From Vibrio diabolicus (GTDB lineage: Bacteria > Pseudomonadota > Gammaproteobacteria > Enterobacterales > Vibrionaceae), in assembly GCA_001048675.1 (NCBI GenBank), contig CCKK01000020.1, forward strand, positions 682,001-746,000: DNA of 64,000 nt, given 5' to 3'. This document shows positions 52,871 through 63,771 of the stretch, one piece after another. Position 1 is the first letter of the stretch. The number at the start of each line of letters is the position of its first letter. The notes below the pieces were generated by a model. It was given only the letters and a program-made list of their open reading frames with translations, was not told where the DNA came from and ran no database searches. The position numbers were made by a program, and so were the translations under genes.

Positions 52871-54592
52871 TTATAGAGACTGTAATAGCTGGTAGTAACG
52901 ACCTTTCTGAGCGAGTAGCGTTGGATGGTCGCCTTGTTCGATGATCTCACCTTGTTCCATCAAACAGATGCTATCCATACTTTCTAGCTCTATCAGTCGG
53001 TGTGTAATGAATACTACTGTCTTATTAGCAAAGTGTTCATTGAAAAGCGCCATCACTTTTTGTTCCGTACGCTTATCGAGGCCTTCAGTCGGTTCATCTA
53101 AGAGTAGGATTGGGGCATCACGTAGCAATGCGCGAGCGATACCGATTCGGCGTTTCTCACCACCAGATAACTGACGACCACCGTCGCCTAACCAAGCATC
53201 TAACCCTGGAGCCTCAAGAAGGCCACCAAGTTCGACTTTTTGAAGAATCTCAGACAGTCGCTCATCACTTGCTTCTGGAGCGGCCATAAGTAAGTTGTCA
53301 CGCAGTGTTCCATTCAGTACATCAACGCGTTGACTTACCACTGTCATTGCTTCTCGCAGGTCAGACTCGCTCCAATCTTGCAGCTTTGTACCACCGATTC
53401 GAACTTCACCTTGGTTTACATCCCAGTAGCGACAAAGAAGCTGAATCAGTGTTGATTTACCTGAACCTGTTTGACCTACAATCGCTGTTTTAGTGCCCAA
53501 CGGTAGTGAGAGTGACAAGTCTTTCAGCACCTTTTGCTGACCGTCAGGGTAAGTGAAGTCAATGTTGTCGAATTCAATGTCTAACGTTGTGTCTTTATAT
53601 TTTGATTGCTCAGGGAAGACAACGTCAGGTTCAGCCAAAATTACTTCATTTAAACGACGAGCAGAAGTCAACGTTTGACCCAGGTACTGGAACGCGCCCG
53701 CAATAGGCATCAAAATTTCAAAACTTGCCATCGTTGCAAATGCAAACAACGCAATCCAAGGATCAGGAGCACGACCTCCTACGCCGTCTGCAGCAAACCA
53801 AAGCATCACAACCAGTGTAAGACCGTTCACAAGCATAAGCAGGCCTGAAGCCATGCCCGTTAAATTCGCGTTCACAAACTGATTAGACAACAGCTGCTTT
53901 TGCTTCTCTAGAATGAGATAGCGATAACGCTCTTCTGCTCCAAAGATACTCAGTTCGCTGTAGCCTTGAAGCCAGTCCAGAGTCGCCACTCGCAATTGCG
54001 CTTTATGATGAGTGAGATTCTCGCCATTACTTTTACCAAGTTTATAGAACAACACTGGCCATACAAACAACATGACGGTAAGAATCGAGCCAAGCAGCAG
54101 CGCGAGATGCCAATCAAAGAACGCCAGGACAGCCGTTAAACTCAATATGCCAAAAATGCCAATCACGACAGGGCTGATAAGTCGAAGATAAACGTGATCC
54201 ATCGCGTCAACGTCCGCCACTAGGCGGTTGAGCAGATCAGCATCACGCATTGTAGAGACACGACCCGGAATCAGTGGTGCAAGTTTCTTAAAGAAGAAGA
54301 TACGTAGATCGGTAAGTAACTTGAACGTCGCATTGTGGCTGACGACACGTTCTCCCCATCGACCTGCGGTTCGAGCCATTGCAGCGCCGCGTACCCCGGC
54401 ACCTGGTAACATGTAGTTGAAGGTCTCACGAGCAACCGTCAAGCCTGCCACCGCTGCGGCTGAAATAAACCAACCCGATAGCGTTAATAAGCCAATAGAT
54501 GCAGCTAAGGTCAGAAATGCCAATAGCATACCTAGAGAAAGACCAAACCAATGTTTCTTATAGAGTTTTAGATAAGGGAGTAAATCACGCAT
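52871..54592 (-). CDS. cydC: Cysteine/glutathione ABC exporter subunit CydC
   Basis: The 573-residue half-transporter has an N-terminal six-helix TM domain (LPYLKLYKKHWFGLSLGMLLAFLTLAASIGLLTLSGWF) and an ATPase domain with Walker A GQTGSGKST, signature LSGGEKRRIGIARAL and Walker B ILLLDEPTEGLD. It pairs with CydD to export cysteine and glutathione to the periplasm, needed for cytochrome bd assembly. It overlaps cydD by 8 bp. The order trxB-cydD-cydC matches E. coli. Confidence 0.95.
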   Translation of the reverse strand: MRDLLPYLKLYKKHWFGLSLGMLLAFLTLAASIGLLTLSGWFISAAAVAGLTVARETFNYMLPGAGVRGAAMARTAGRWGERVVSHNATFKLLTDLRIFFFKKLAPLIPGRVSTMRDADLLNRLVADVDAMDHVYLRLISPVVIGIFGILSLTAVLAFFDWHLALLLGSILTVMLFVWPVLFYKLGKSNGENLTHHKAQLRVATLDWLQGYSELSIFGAEERYRYLILEKQKQLLSNQFVNANLTGMASGLLMLVNGLTLVVMLWFAADGVGGRAPDPWIALFAFATMASFEILMPIAGAFQYLGQTLTSARRLNEVILAEPDVVFPEQSKYKDTTLDIEFDNIDFTYPDGQQKVLKDLSLSLPLGTKTAIVGQTGSGKSTLIQLLCRYWDVNQGEVRIGGTKLQDWSESDLREAMTVVSQRVDVLNGTLRDNLLMAAPEASDERLSEILQKVELGGLLEAPGLDAWLGDGGRQLSGGEKRRIGIARALLRDAPILLLDEPTEGLDKRTEQKVMALFNEHFANKTVVFITHRLIELESMDSICLMEQGEIIEQGDHPTLLAQKGRYYQLLQSL

Positions 54593-56372
54593 CTAAGTTC
54601 CCCTTGTCTGTTTCACGTTGTGCGAGGTTCGCTTCCAACATGTCTTTAAATAAGCCATCTTCTGTCGACAGTGTGTCGTAATCACCACGTTGAACAATCT
54701 GGCCGTCCTGCATAACAAGAATTTGCGATACGCTTTGTAAAGGCGCCAACTGGTGAGTAATCATCAAATTCGTTGTGGCATGTGCGTACTTGTTAATGCC
54801 TTCCATGACGAGTTTTTCACTACGAGCATCTAAGCTTGCGGTCGGTTCATCTAATAACCAAAAACGACCATTTTGTAGCATAGCGCGAGCCAACGCTAAA
54901 CGCTGGGCTTGGCCGACGGATAAACCACCAGAGCGGTCAGATATCGGGTAATCCAACCCATGCATTTCAACAAATTCAGCAGCATGAGAGTCATTCAAAA
55001 CAGAATGAACGTCTGCATCTTGAATGTTGTGTTTGCCTAACGTGACGTTATCTCGAATGCTGCCATGTAATAGCATTGGGTTTTGACCAATCCAGCTTAC
55101 GGCCTCTCGCCATGTGGCTAGATCCAGTTGTGACAATTCACAACCATTAATCTTCAAGCTACCTTGATAAGGCATGAAACCGAGGATGGTGTTTACCAAG
55201 CTTGTTTTACCTGCGCCACTTGGTCCAACTAAAGCCGTACTTTTGTTGGCTTCAAGAGAGAAGGATAGGGGACCTGCGAGCTGCTGACCTTCCGGACTAA
55301 AAATGGTTAACTGGTCCGCTTCAATATAGATAGGGCTGTTTTTATCTAACGCTTGGGTACCATCTTTGATTTGATCGACTTCCAAATCTAGAAACTCGAC
55401 AATGCTTTCTGCTGCGCCAACCGCTTGCTGTTTCGCATGGTAGAACGTGCCCAAATCACGTAATGGCTGATAAAACTCTGGCGCAAGAATCAGAATGAAC
55501 AAGCCAGCAAACAGCGTAACACCTGTGCCGTAGTAGCCGAAATCGAGCTCTCCGATATAACTAAAGCCAAAGTAGACGGCGGTAATTGCGATAGAAATGG
55601 AAGTGAAAAACTCTAAAACCGCAGAAGATAGAAACGCGATCTTCAGAACGTCCATGGTACGAGTACGAAAGACTTCCGAAGCACCCTTCAGAGTTTCAGT
55701 TTCAGATTTTGTTCTATCGAATAAGCGAATGGTCGTCATTGCTTGCAAGCGGTCATAAAAGTGACCGGACAAACGCTGCATCGCTTTAAAGTTTTTACGG
55801 TTTGCTTCTGCGGCTTTCATCCCAACCAGTGCCATGAAAATAGGCACTAGTGGTGCTGTGACGAGGAAGATCAAGCCTGCCGCCCAGTTTACTGGGAATA
55901 CGACAACCAAAATAATGAAAGGCACTAATACCGATAATGACATCTGAGGCAAGTAGCGAGAGAAGAAATCTTGCATATCTTCTACCTGCTCTAAGATGAG
56001 CGTCGCCCAGCTGCCGGCAGGTTTGCCTTTGATGTAAGCGGGCCCAAGTTTATGAACTTTATCTAAAATGAGTTGGCGAATATAAACTCGAATTTGCTCA
56101 CCGCAACGGTAACCGGCAAGCTCTCGACCCCAGGTACAAGCAGCTCGACCGATAACCGTGCCACCAAGCCCAACAAAATGCCAAATGAGGTCGGCTTTGT
56201 CGACTTGGTCAATGATTAACTGGTGCAGAATGGAGGCGAGCAGGGCTGCTTGAGCCAATAAAAACACGCTTGAAAGTACGCCTAGGCCTATCGCAATCAT
56301 AAGCCAGCGCTTGGCTAACTTACTTTGTTGCTTAAGCCACTTATTCAAGCTGCTTTGCTTTTTCTTATCCAT
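54585..56372 (-). CDS. cydD: Cysteine/glutathione ABC exporter subunit CydD
   Basis: The 595-residue half-transporter has a TM domain (RWLMIAIGLGVLSSVFLLAQAALLASILHQLI) and ATPase domain with Walker A GPSGAGKTS, signature LSVGQAQRLALARAM and Walker B WLLDEPTASLD. Partner of CydC. It is separated from trxB by 103 bp that contain a terminator, so cydDC may have its own promoter. The cytochrome bd genes cydAB are not in this window. Confidence 0.95.
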   Translation of the reverse strand: MDKKKQSSLNKWLKQQSKLAKRWLMIAIGLGVLSSVFLLAQAALLASILHQLIIDQVDKADLIWHFVGLGGTVIGRAACTWGRELAGYRCGEQIRVYIRQLILDKVHKLGPAYIKGKPAGSWATLILEQVEDMQDFFSRYLPQMSLSVLVPFIILVVVFPVNWAAGLIFLVTAPLVPIFMALVGMKAAEANRKNFKAMQRLSGHFYDRLQAMTTIRLFDRTKSETETLKGASEVFRTRTMDVLKIAFLSSAVLEFFTSISIAITAVYFGFSYIGELDFGYYGTGVTLFAGLFILILAPEFYQPLRDLGTFYHAKQQAVGAAESIVEFLDLEVDQIKDGTQALDKNSPIYIEADQLTIFSPEGQQLAGPLSFSLEANKSTALVGPSGAGKTSLVNTILGFMPYQGSLKINGCELSQLDLATWREAVSWIGQNPMLLHGSIRDNVTLGKHNIQDADVHSVLNDSHAAEFVEMHGLDYPISDRSGGLSVGQAQRLALARAMLQNGRFWLLDEPTASLDARSEKLVMEGINKYAHATTNLMITHQLAPLQSVSQILVMQDGQIVQRGDYDTLSTEDGLFKDMLEANLAQRETDKGNLDA

Positions 56373-56414
56373 CGTGAAGGCTTAATGATAATTGTTTTAA
56401 TGAGGCGGTAGTAT

Positions 56415-56450
56415 ACAAAAGAAAACCCAGCGGGAATACCGCTGGGCTTT
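56415..56450 (-). terminator. Terminator of trxB
   Basis: CCCAGCGG/CCGCTGGG with loop GAATA; on the minus strand TTTTCTTTT follows. It lies between trxB and cydD and could uncouple or attenuate them. Confidence 0.85.
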
Positions 56451-56475
56451 AAGGATATGACACAAATGTGAAAAG

Positions 56476-57791
<1,316 letters not shown>

Positions 57792-58451
57792 ATGATGTTA
57801 CATTCACGTGAGAATACTCTGCATTTAACACAGCTCAGCATGGCAGCAATTGAGCAGCTTTCCCCATCGTTTGAAGAACTGCCTCGTACCGAGCATGCAG
57901 ATGGTCAGTATCGACTAAGACGTTATTCTGTGGTTGGTTTTGATAATGGCAAAGTCATTGACTTAAACAAAAACAGCTTTGTTCAATCGTCTGATATCAA
58001 CCGATTCCAAGGTGATGTTGTAAGACAATTTGAGCCGATTGAGAAGGATATTCTCACCAGTGATGGTTTCCGAGAAATGTGCGAATTGTTTGTCAATGCG
58101 AATCATCTGCCTAACGGCCAGGAAATAGAAATTCACCAAATCCGAATCACAGCGCTAGAAGAAGAAACTCAAGTGGCACCTGAAGGTGTGCACCAAGACG
58201 GTTTTGATCACATTGCAATGGTTGGCGTAGGACGCCATAACATCATTGGTGGTGACATCATGCTGTACAGTAGTCATAACCAAGCCCCATTTTTCCGTAA
58301 GGTGTTAGAAACGGGGGAGGTTGCAATATTGGCAGACAGTAAACTGTGGCACAACGCGTGCCCAATCCGTTCTGTCATTGATGATGAAGCGGGTCATATG
58401 GATGTGTTTGTACTCACGGCTACGGATAAGCGCAATGAACTTCAATCTTAA
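57792..58451 (+). CDS. 2-oxoglutarate/Fe(II) dioxygenase family protein (PF10014 type)
   Basis: The 219-residue protein shows the 2OG-Fe_Oxy_2 pattern: PEGVHQDGFDHIAMVGVGRHNIIGGD with the metal His and Asp in HxD, the distal His in DSKLWHNACPI and a following Arg (PIRSV) for 2-oxoglutarate. Characterised relatives (isoleucine dioxygenases of Bacillus) hydroxylate free L-amino acids. SD AAGGAG precedes ATG 57792, and an ATG at 57795 is also possible. It overlaps the next gene by 17 bp, so the products are likely to act together. Confidence 0.85.
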   Translation: MMLHSRENTLHLTQLSMAAIEQLSPSFEELPRTEHADGQYRLRRYSVVGFDNGKVIDLNKNSFVQSSDINRFQGDVVRQFEPIEKDILTSDGFREMCELFVNANHLPNGQEIEIHQIRITALEEETQVAPEGVHQDGFDHIAMVGVGRHNIIGGDIMLYSSHNQAPFFRKVLETGEVAILADSKLWHNACPIRSVIDDEAGHMDVFVLTATDKRNELQS

Positions 58452-59670
58452 TCTGATCAGAGAGCAGTTTCCGGCACTCGCTCAATACCATAACGACAAA
58501 CCTGTGACGTTTTTTGATGGTCCTGGCGGGTCACAGGTACCTCAATCAGTGCTAGATAGCATGGTGGGGTATTTAGGTCGTTTCAACGCCAACTTAGGCG
58601 GGCATTATTTTTCTAGCCAAAAGACGGTTGACGTGATGCAAAACGCACGCGAGTCAGCGCAAGCTCTGCTTAACGCGCCGTCATCTGGCAATATCGTCTT
58701 CGGTGCGAACATGACATCGTTAACCTTTCAGCTTAGTCGTGCGATTAGCCGAGATTGGCAAGAGGGAGATGAGATCATTGTTTCTGCTTTGGACCACTAT
58801 TCGAATGTGTCTAGCTGGCAGCAAGCGGCAGAAGATAAAGGCGTTACGGTTCATCAGGTTCGTATCAACGAAGATGATTGTATGTTGGACTTGGAGCATT
58901 TAAGCAGTCTTCTTTCTGATAAAACGCGCCTTGTAGCGGTGACCTATGCATCGAATACGACTGGTTCTATCGTGGATGTGCAGCGAGTAGTAAGCATGGC
59001 GCACAACGTTGGGGCACAAGTTTATGTGGATGCCGTTCATTATGCGCCGCATCATTTGGTTGATGTTCAAGCGTTAGGCTGTGACTTTTTAGCTTGCTCA
59101 GCTTACAAGTTTTTCGGCCCGCACGTTGGTATTGCTTACATAGCCGATCAGTGGCTGCACAGTATTCGTCCGTACAAAGTCGAGCCTGCTACCAATATTG
59201 GCCCAGGCCGATTTGAAACGGGGACGCAAAGTTTTGAAGGTCTTGCTGGTGTCGTTGCTGCGGTTGAGTATCTGGCTCAATTTGGTGAAGCCAGTTTACC
59301 CCTTCGTCAACGATTGGAGCAAAGTTACCAATTGTATGAACAACATGAGCAACGCTTGAGTGAGCGATTCTTACAGCGTCTGAGTGCACTAGATGGTGTC
59401 AATCTATTTGGCATTGCGAAAGAAGATAGCCAGCTCCGCACACCAACTTTTGCGCTAACATTCGACCGATATTCTCCAGAGTTTATCGCGAAAACGCTGG
59501 GTGAACACAACATCTGTGTTTGGAACGGCCACTTTTATGCGCTGGGCTTAGTTCGTCAACTTGGTCTAGAAGAGTCGGGTGGTGTGGTACGAATTGGTTG
59601 CATGCATTACAACACAATAGAAGAAGTCGACATGTTGTTCGATGTACTAGAAAACATCCTTGATGCGTAA
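58435..59670 (+). CDS. Cysteine-desulfurase-like class V aminotransferase
   Basis: The frame opens earlier within the oxygenase gene; start is placed at ATG 58435 (MNFNLNLIREQFPALAQYHNDKPVTFFDGPGGSQVP), giving 411 residues. Class V fold features are DAVHYAPHHLVDVQALGCDFLACSAYKFFGPHVG with the PLP lysine in SAYKFFGPH, FETGTQSFEGLAG, and VRIGCMHYNTIEEVD. This is the cysteine desulfurase-like subfamily, not IscS/SufS. The Cys loop of IscS is missing. Function unknown; it is translationally coupled to the 2OG-Fe oxygenase. Confidence 0.85.
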   Translation: MNFNLNLIREQFPALAQYHNDKPVTFFDGPGGSQVPQSVLDSMVGYLGRFNANLGGHYFSSQKTVDVMQNARESAQALLNAPSSGNIVFGANMTSLTFQLSRAISRDWQEGDEIIVSALDHYSNVSSWQQAAEDKGVTVHQVRINEDDCMLDLEHLSSLLSDKTRLVAVTYASNTTGSIVDVQRVVSMAHNVGAQVYVDAVHYAPHHLVDVQALGCDFLACSAYKFFGPHVGIAYIADQWLHSIRPYKVEPATNIGPGRFETGTQSFEGLAGVVAAVEYLAQFGEASLPLRQRLEQSYQLYEQHEQRLSERFLQRLSALDGVNLFGIAKEDSQLRTPTFALTFDRYSPEFIAKTLGEHNICVWNGHFYALGLVRQLGLEESGGVVRIGCMHYNTIEEVDMLFDVLENILDA

Positions 59671-59699
59671 CTGATCATATCTTCCTGATAGAAAAACAA

Positions 59700-59726
59700 A
59701 AGCTCGAGTCAAACTCGAGCTTTTTC
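59700..59726. terminator. Terminator after the aminotransferase gene
   Basis: AGCTCGAGT/ACTCGAGCT with loop CAA, T5 on the right, A-rich on the left. It probably works both ways for the convergent DUF2797 gene. Confidence 0.88.
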
Positions 59727-59759
59727 GTTTTTATTTCAATAAACCAGCTACATACGAAA

Positions 59760-60596
59760 CTAGGTGCTTACTTCCACTTCATAGGAAGTGAATTTTCTTA
59801 CGTTGATCACGCCAGTGTCAAAAATGAGGTATTGACCTTTGATGCCTTGCAAAGTGCCAGTAACAACCGGGTTTTTATCGAAATTATGCGAGGTGATCTT
59901 AGTTGGGTGCTGTTGCACCGGATAGCTAAGGTCGGTAATGCTTTCGCTTAATATTTCAATTGCATCTTCACCGAATTGCTGTTTTATCTCAGCAATCTTG
60001 TCTTCGACTAAAGGTAATAGCTCAGCAAAACGATCTTGCAGTGCCATTGGTTCACCATCGCCTTTCAGCAGTGTGCGCCAATTGGTTTTATCTGCGATGT
60101 GTTTCGCCAGTTCAACTTCAATTAATCCGGAGATATGTCGAGTTTTTACCTTAAAAATTGGCAAACCCTGAGTCGCACCTTGATCAATCCAACGAGTTGG
60201 GATTTGCGTATGACGAGTGATACCAACTTTTAAGCTGGATGTATTGGATAGGTAGACAAAGTGATCCACCATGCAGTTCTCTTCGCCCCATTGTGGCTCG
60301 CGACAAGTCCCTTGGTCGTAGTGGCAAGTCTCTGGCTTCATGATGCACATATCGCAGCTTGCTAGCTTTTTCATACAGACAAAACAATGGCCTTGCGAAT
60401 AACTCTTTTTCGTTTTCTTACCACATGAGCAACAAAAAATATTGCCCGTGTGAGTCAGTGTGAGCGTTTTACCCAGAAACGGCGATAGATCAATTTCTTC
60501 CTCACCAACAGGTAGACGGTAACTGACAGCACCGTCCAGAGATGCACGCATTTTATTTAGCGTACCAGTTGCAATTAATGACATGACATTACTCAT
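59760..60596 (-). CDS. DUF2797 zinc-ribbon protein
   Basis: Start at ATG 60596 (278 residues), with ATG 60584 as an alternative; neither has a clear SD. The N-terminal half has many cysteines in pairs (CCSCGKKT, HCFVCMKK, CDMC, CHYDQGTC, plus a later Cys), suggesting one or two zinc sites. It is followed by DHFVYLSNTSSLKVGITRH...RWIDQGA, which resembles the core of GIY-YIG-like nuclease folds. DUF2797 has no established function. A nucleic-acid role is an inference from the motif. Region 60597-60920 shows no further gene. Confidence 0.8.
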   Translation of the reverse strand: MSNVMSLIATGTLNKMRASLDGAVSYRLPVGEEEIDLSPFLGKTLTLTHTGNIFCCSCGKKTKKSYSQGHCFVCMKKLASCDMCIMKPETCHYDQGTCREPQWGEENCMVDHFVYLSNTSSLKVGITRHTQIPTRWIDQGATQGLPIFKVKTRHISGLIEVELAKHIADKTNWRTLLKGDGEPMALQDRFAELLPLVEDKIAEIKQQFGEDAIEILSESITDLSYPVQQHPTKITSHNFDKNPVVTGTLQGIKGQYLIFDTGVINVRKFTSYEVEVST

Positions 60597-60920
60597 TATT
60601 GTGTTTTTGCACAGTATATCCGAAGTGGTGATGAGATGCAGGGTTGACAGGCACATTAAAGCGAAATGTATCGCTCTGAAATGTTATGCACTGGCCTTCA
60701 TGGGTTAGGAAATACGGCTGTGAAATGCTTCGCAAATAACAAGTGAACCGCATTTTTGAGAGATTTAAAAACGTGATAACGGTTCAAAACACGTTACCAT
60801 GTATCGAAAGTAAGAACGAAGACTAAAAGTAATTTTGTTTCTTGATAAATGACTTTGTTTGAAGTTCGAAAAATCATTGAGTACATTGTGTTGTATATAA
60901 GCTGAGCAGGTCACTCGCCC
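60597..60920. other. Intergenic region between divergent DUF2797 and GGDEF genes
   Basis: The 324-bp gap separates the two genes and holds their promoters. No RNA gene, repeat or operator could be identified by eye. Confidence 0.35.
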
Positions 60921-62258
60921 ATGAAGTGGATCCATAAATTTATCTTTGCCCTCTCTATTTGCACTATTAGTTTGGTTGCGCTTTATAGTGTTCTTGGCGA
61001 TACACGAAAGCTGACCATTACACCAGAACATTTCAATATCTATGCGACTAAAGACGCCAGCGAAGGTGGCTTGAGTGAGGCTGATATTATTTACGATAAG
61101 CAAAGCCTAGTTCTCAGCTGTGACTTAAAGCAAAGCTCGTATGCTTGGCCTTATTGCGGAATCTCTGTTTATACCGACTCCACAACGCCAACACAGGGGA
61201 TTGATCTTTCCAACTACCATACGATTCGATTGAAAGTGAGATATGAAGAGGCGGGGGTGGGGCCCAATCCGAGCCATGATTTGCGTTTATATCTGCGCAA
61301 CTATAACCCTGAGTATTCCAAACCAGACGACGAGTACACGATTAAATACAATGGCATGCAGTTTTCTCCGTCCGGTTCAAACGACATCATCGAAATTCCG
61401 ATTAAAAATTTACAGGTGATGACGTGGTGGTTAGTAGACAACAAAGTCGCAATTGAACACTCAGCACCTGAATTTTCAAACATCACACGTATTGATATAG
61501 CGACCGGATCTGGTGCGGCACTTGGCGAGCACAAAATTGTGATTGATAAAATTGAGTTTGAAGGCGCTTACCTTGCACAAGAAACGTTACTGTATGCGCT
61601 CTTACTCTCTTGGATGGCGCTTGGACTGGCATTTTCGCTGCACGAATTACGAAAAAATCGAGTCGCTTATGAAAAAGCGAAAAAACGTCATCGTCATTTA
61701 GAGAAGGTGAATGGTACGTTGCGAGCTCAAAACTATGAGTTTGCAGAGTTGGCGCATCGCGATGCGTTGACGGGAGCGATGAACCGTCACGCAGTTCAGC
61801 ACTGGCTTGAGCAGCAATCACGCCAAGTTCGCTGGGGGCATAGTACATTCAGTATCCTTTATATGGATTTGGATAAATTTAAGAAGGTGAATGACAAATT
61901 TGGGCACCAAATGGGGGATGACATATTGCGCGAATTTGTCATGGTGGTGGCAAGTTCCATCTACCCAGATGACCGACTTGTTCGTTGGGGGGGAGAAGAG
62001 TTTGTTGTATTTTGCCCTGACACCAATATTGAGCAAGCTGTGAAGAAGTCGGAAATGATTCGCAAAAATGTGGAGAGTCATTTGTGGGTACACGGTGAAT
62101 CATTAACATGCAGTATTGGCGTCGCCCAAATGCAAAATGAACGTGTCTCAGAAACCATGGCGAGAGCAGATGAAGTGCTCTATCAAGCGAAGCGCAATGG
62201 TCGTAACCGGGTCGAGGTTCATTATGGTTTGCTTGCCTGCGAAAAGAAGCAAGCCTAA
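60921..62258 (+). CDS. Diguanylate cyclase with extracytoplasmic carbohydrate-binding-like domain
   Basis: The 445-residue protein has a first TM helix (FIFALSICTISLVALYSVL), a 190-residue periplasmic domain, a second TM helix (LLYALLLSWMALGLAFSLH), a short coiled coil and a C-terminal GGDEF domain. The catalytic motif is RWGGEEFVVF, so cyclase activity is likely; metal-binding and NLDRFK-like motif is MDLDKFKKVNDKFGHQMGD. There is no RxxD five residues before GGEEF (YPDD instead), so feedback inhibition by c-di-GMP is probably absent. The periplasmic part (LSNYHTIRLKVRYE, LYLRNYNPEYS, FSNITRIDIATGSG) looks like a beta-sandwich CIA30/CBM-type fold. Confidence 0.88.
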   Translation: MKWIHKFIFALSICTISLVALYSVLGDTRKLTITPEHFNIYATKDASEGGLSEADIIYDKQSLVLSCDLKQSSYAWPYCGISVYTDSTTPTQGIDLSNYHTIRLKVRYEEAGVGPNPSHDLRLYLRNYNPEYSKPDDEYTIKYNGMQFSPSGSNDIIEIPIKNLQVMTWWLVDNKVAIEHSAPEFSNITRIDIATGSGAALGEHKIVIDKIEFEGAYLAQETLLYALLLSWMALGLAFSLHELRKNRVAYEKAKKRHRHLEKVNGTLRAQNYEFAELAHRDALTGAMNRHAVQHWLEQQSRQVRWGHSTFSILYMDLDKFKKVNDKFGHQMGDDILREFVMVVASSIYPDDRLVRWGGEEFVVFCPDTNIEQAVKKSEMIRKNVESHLWVHGESLTCSIGVAQMQNERVSETMARADEVLYQAKRNGRNRVEVHYGLLACEKKQA

Positions 62259-62278
62259 CTATTCGTCACTCAAAGGAA

Positions 62279-62304
62279 TAAAAAAAGGTGGCCAACTGGC
62301 CACC
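62279..62304 (-). terminator. Terminator of the DASS transporter gene
   Basis: GGTGGCC/GGCCACC with loop AACT (62287-62304) and T6 on the minus strand. It lies about 97 nt past the stop at 62401, on the far side from the gene. Confidence 0.75.
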
Positions 62305-62400
62305 AAGAGGGAAACTGCTGAACACCACTTAGGGGGAAGTTTGGGTCATCGATATGATTACCGTGAGCAGCAGTGTAGTGCTAATCGAACTTGCTATTTT

Positions 62401-63771
62401 TTACCAGAACAACCAAGCGAAAAGCGTTAGTGCAGCAATACAGGCAATGTTTAAGACGAAGCCAATTCGCATCATTTCTTTTTGCTTGATATGACCCGTA
62501 CCGAACACAATCGCATTTGGAGGCGTCGCAACTGGTAACATAAATGCACAAGAAGCGGCGACGGCAATCAATGCAGAGAGAATGACCGGAGACATGCCTA
62601 AGGCCTCTGCGATGGTTGCAAATACAGGGACCAGCAGTGCAGCACTAGCGGTGTTACTTGCAAACTCAGTCAAGAAGACAACAAAAGCAACCACAGCAAG
62701 AATCGTTAGAAGGATACCGGCTTGCTCAAGGAAGCCTGACAAGCTATGAGCCAAAAATACGCTTGTTCCGGTTGCTTTTAGAACGTTGCTCAAACAGATA
62801 CCACCACCAAATAGGATTAACACACCCCAGTCGGTTGTTTTCTCAATATCTTTCCACTCTACAGCGCGAGAAGCCCCAAGCAGAAGGATCGCACCTATTG
62901 CGACAAGGGTATCGAACTTAGCGAAGCCACCTAGCATCGCGTTAATAGGCTTACTGAAAATCCACAACGTGACCGTCAGTAAGAAAATAGCCAGTGTAAT
63001 CATTTTGCCGTTTGTCCACTCGACAGGCTGATGGTCAAGGTCAAACTTGTGGCTAAGGTCAGGCTTAGTCATGGTGTACAACACGAGAATAGCGATTGGC
63101 ATTAGTACTAATGAGATAGGCACACCGAGCTTCATCCACTCAGTAAAACTTAGGCCAACTTCAGCTGCTGCAATGGCGTTTGGTGGGCTACCAACCAGCG
63201 TTGCAATACCACCAATCGAAGCACTGTAAGCGATGCCGAGCAGAACAAACAAAAAGGTATTGTGATTTTTCTTCGCGTCTAGCTTTGTCATCACACCCAG
63301 TACAAGGGGCAGCATCATAGCGGCAGTGGCGGTGTTTGAAATCCACATTGACAGGCCAGCACTCACACCAAATAGCATGAATACAGCGACAGACATTTTG
63401 CCTCGTGCGAGTAACAGCACTTTATCAGCAATAGCTTGGTCTAACTTCTGTTTATGCAAAGCTGCAGCAAGTGCAAAACCACCTAAGAATAGAAAGATGA
63501 TGGAGTTGGAGAAGTTGTTCAGTGCGGTCTGAGTGTTAAACACGCCTAAAAATACCGCAAGTAATGGTATGAGTAGCGCGGTTATGCTGACGTGAATCGC
63601 TTCGGTTAGCCAAAGAATAGCAACAAAAACTAAGATGCTCAGGCCGGTTACTACTTGTGGCTCAAAGGGTAGGGTATTAAACAAGATAATGAACAATACG
63701 ATATTCGCGTTCAAAATCATGCTGTTGCGAGTGAAGAACCAGTTCTTCAATGTCACAGCGAGTGCGGTCAT
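62401..63771 (-). CDS. DASS (SLC13) family Na+/dicarboxylate symporter
   Basis: The 456-residue protein has about 11-12 TM helices with the SLC13/DASS motifs: [42 protein letters not shown] (SNT), [17 protein letters not shown], and in the second half [25 protein letters not shown] and [19 protein letters not shown]. Each half has the SNT/T-P-P-N signature for substrate and sodium binding. Likely substrates are C4-dicarboxylates or citrate, not distinguishable here. The SD AGGAG precedes ATG 63771. Confidence 0.92.
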   Translation of the reverse strand: MTALAVTLKNWFFTRNSMILNANIVLFIILFNTLPFEPQVVTGLSILVFVAILWLTEAIHVSITALLIPLLAVFLGVFNTQTALNNFSNSIIFLFLGGFALAAALHKQKLDQAIADKVLLLARGKMSVAVFMLFGVSAGLSMWISNTATAAMMLPLVLGVMTKLDAKKNHNTFLFVLLGIAYSASIGGIATLVGSPPNAIAAAEVGLSFTEWMKLGVPISLVLMPIAILVLYTMTKPDLSHKFDLDHQPVEWTNGKMITLAIFLLTVTLWIFSKPINAMLGGFAKFDTLVAIGAILLLGASRAVEWKDIEKTTDWGVLILFGGGICLSNVLKATGTSVFLAHSLSGFLEQAGILLTILAVVAFVVFLTEFASNTASAALLVPVFATIAEALGMSPVILSALIAVAASCAFMLPVATPPNAIVFGTGHIKQKEMMRIGFVLNIACIAALTLFAWLFW

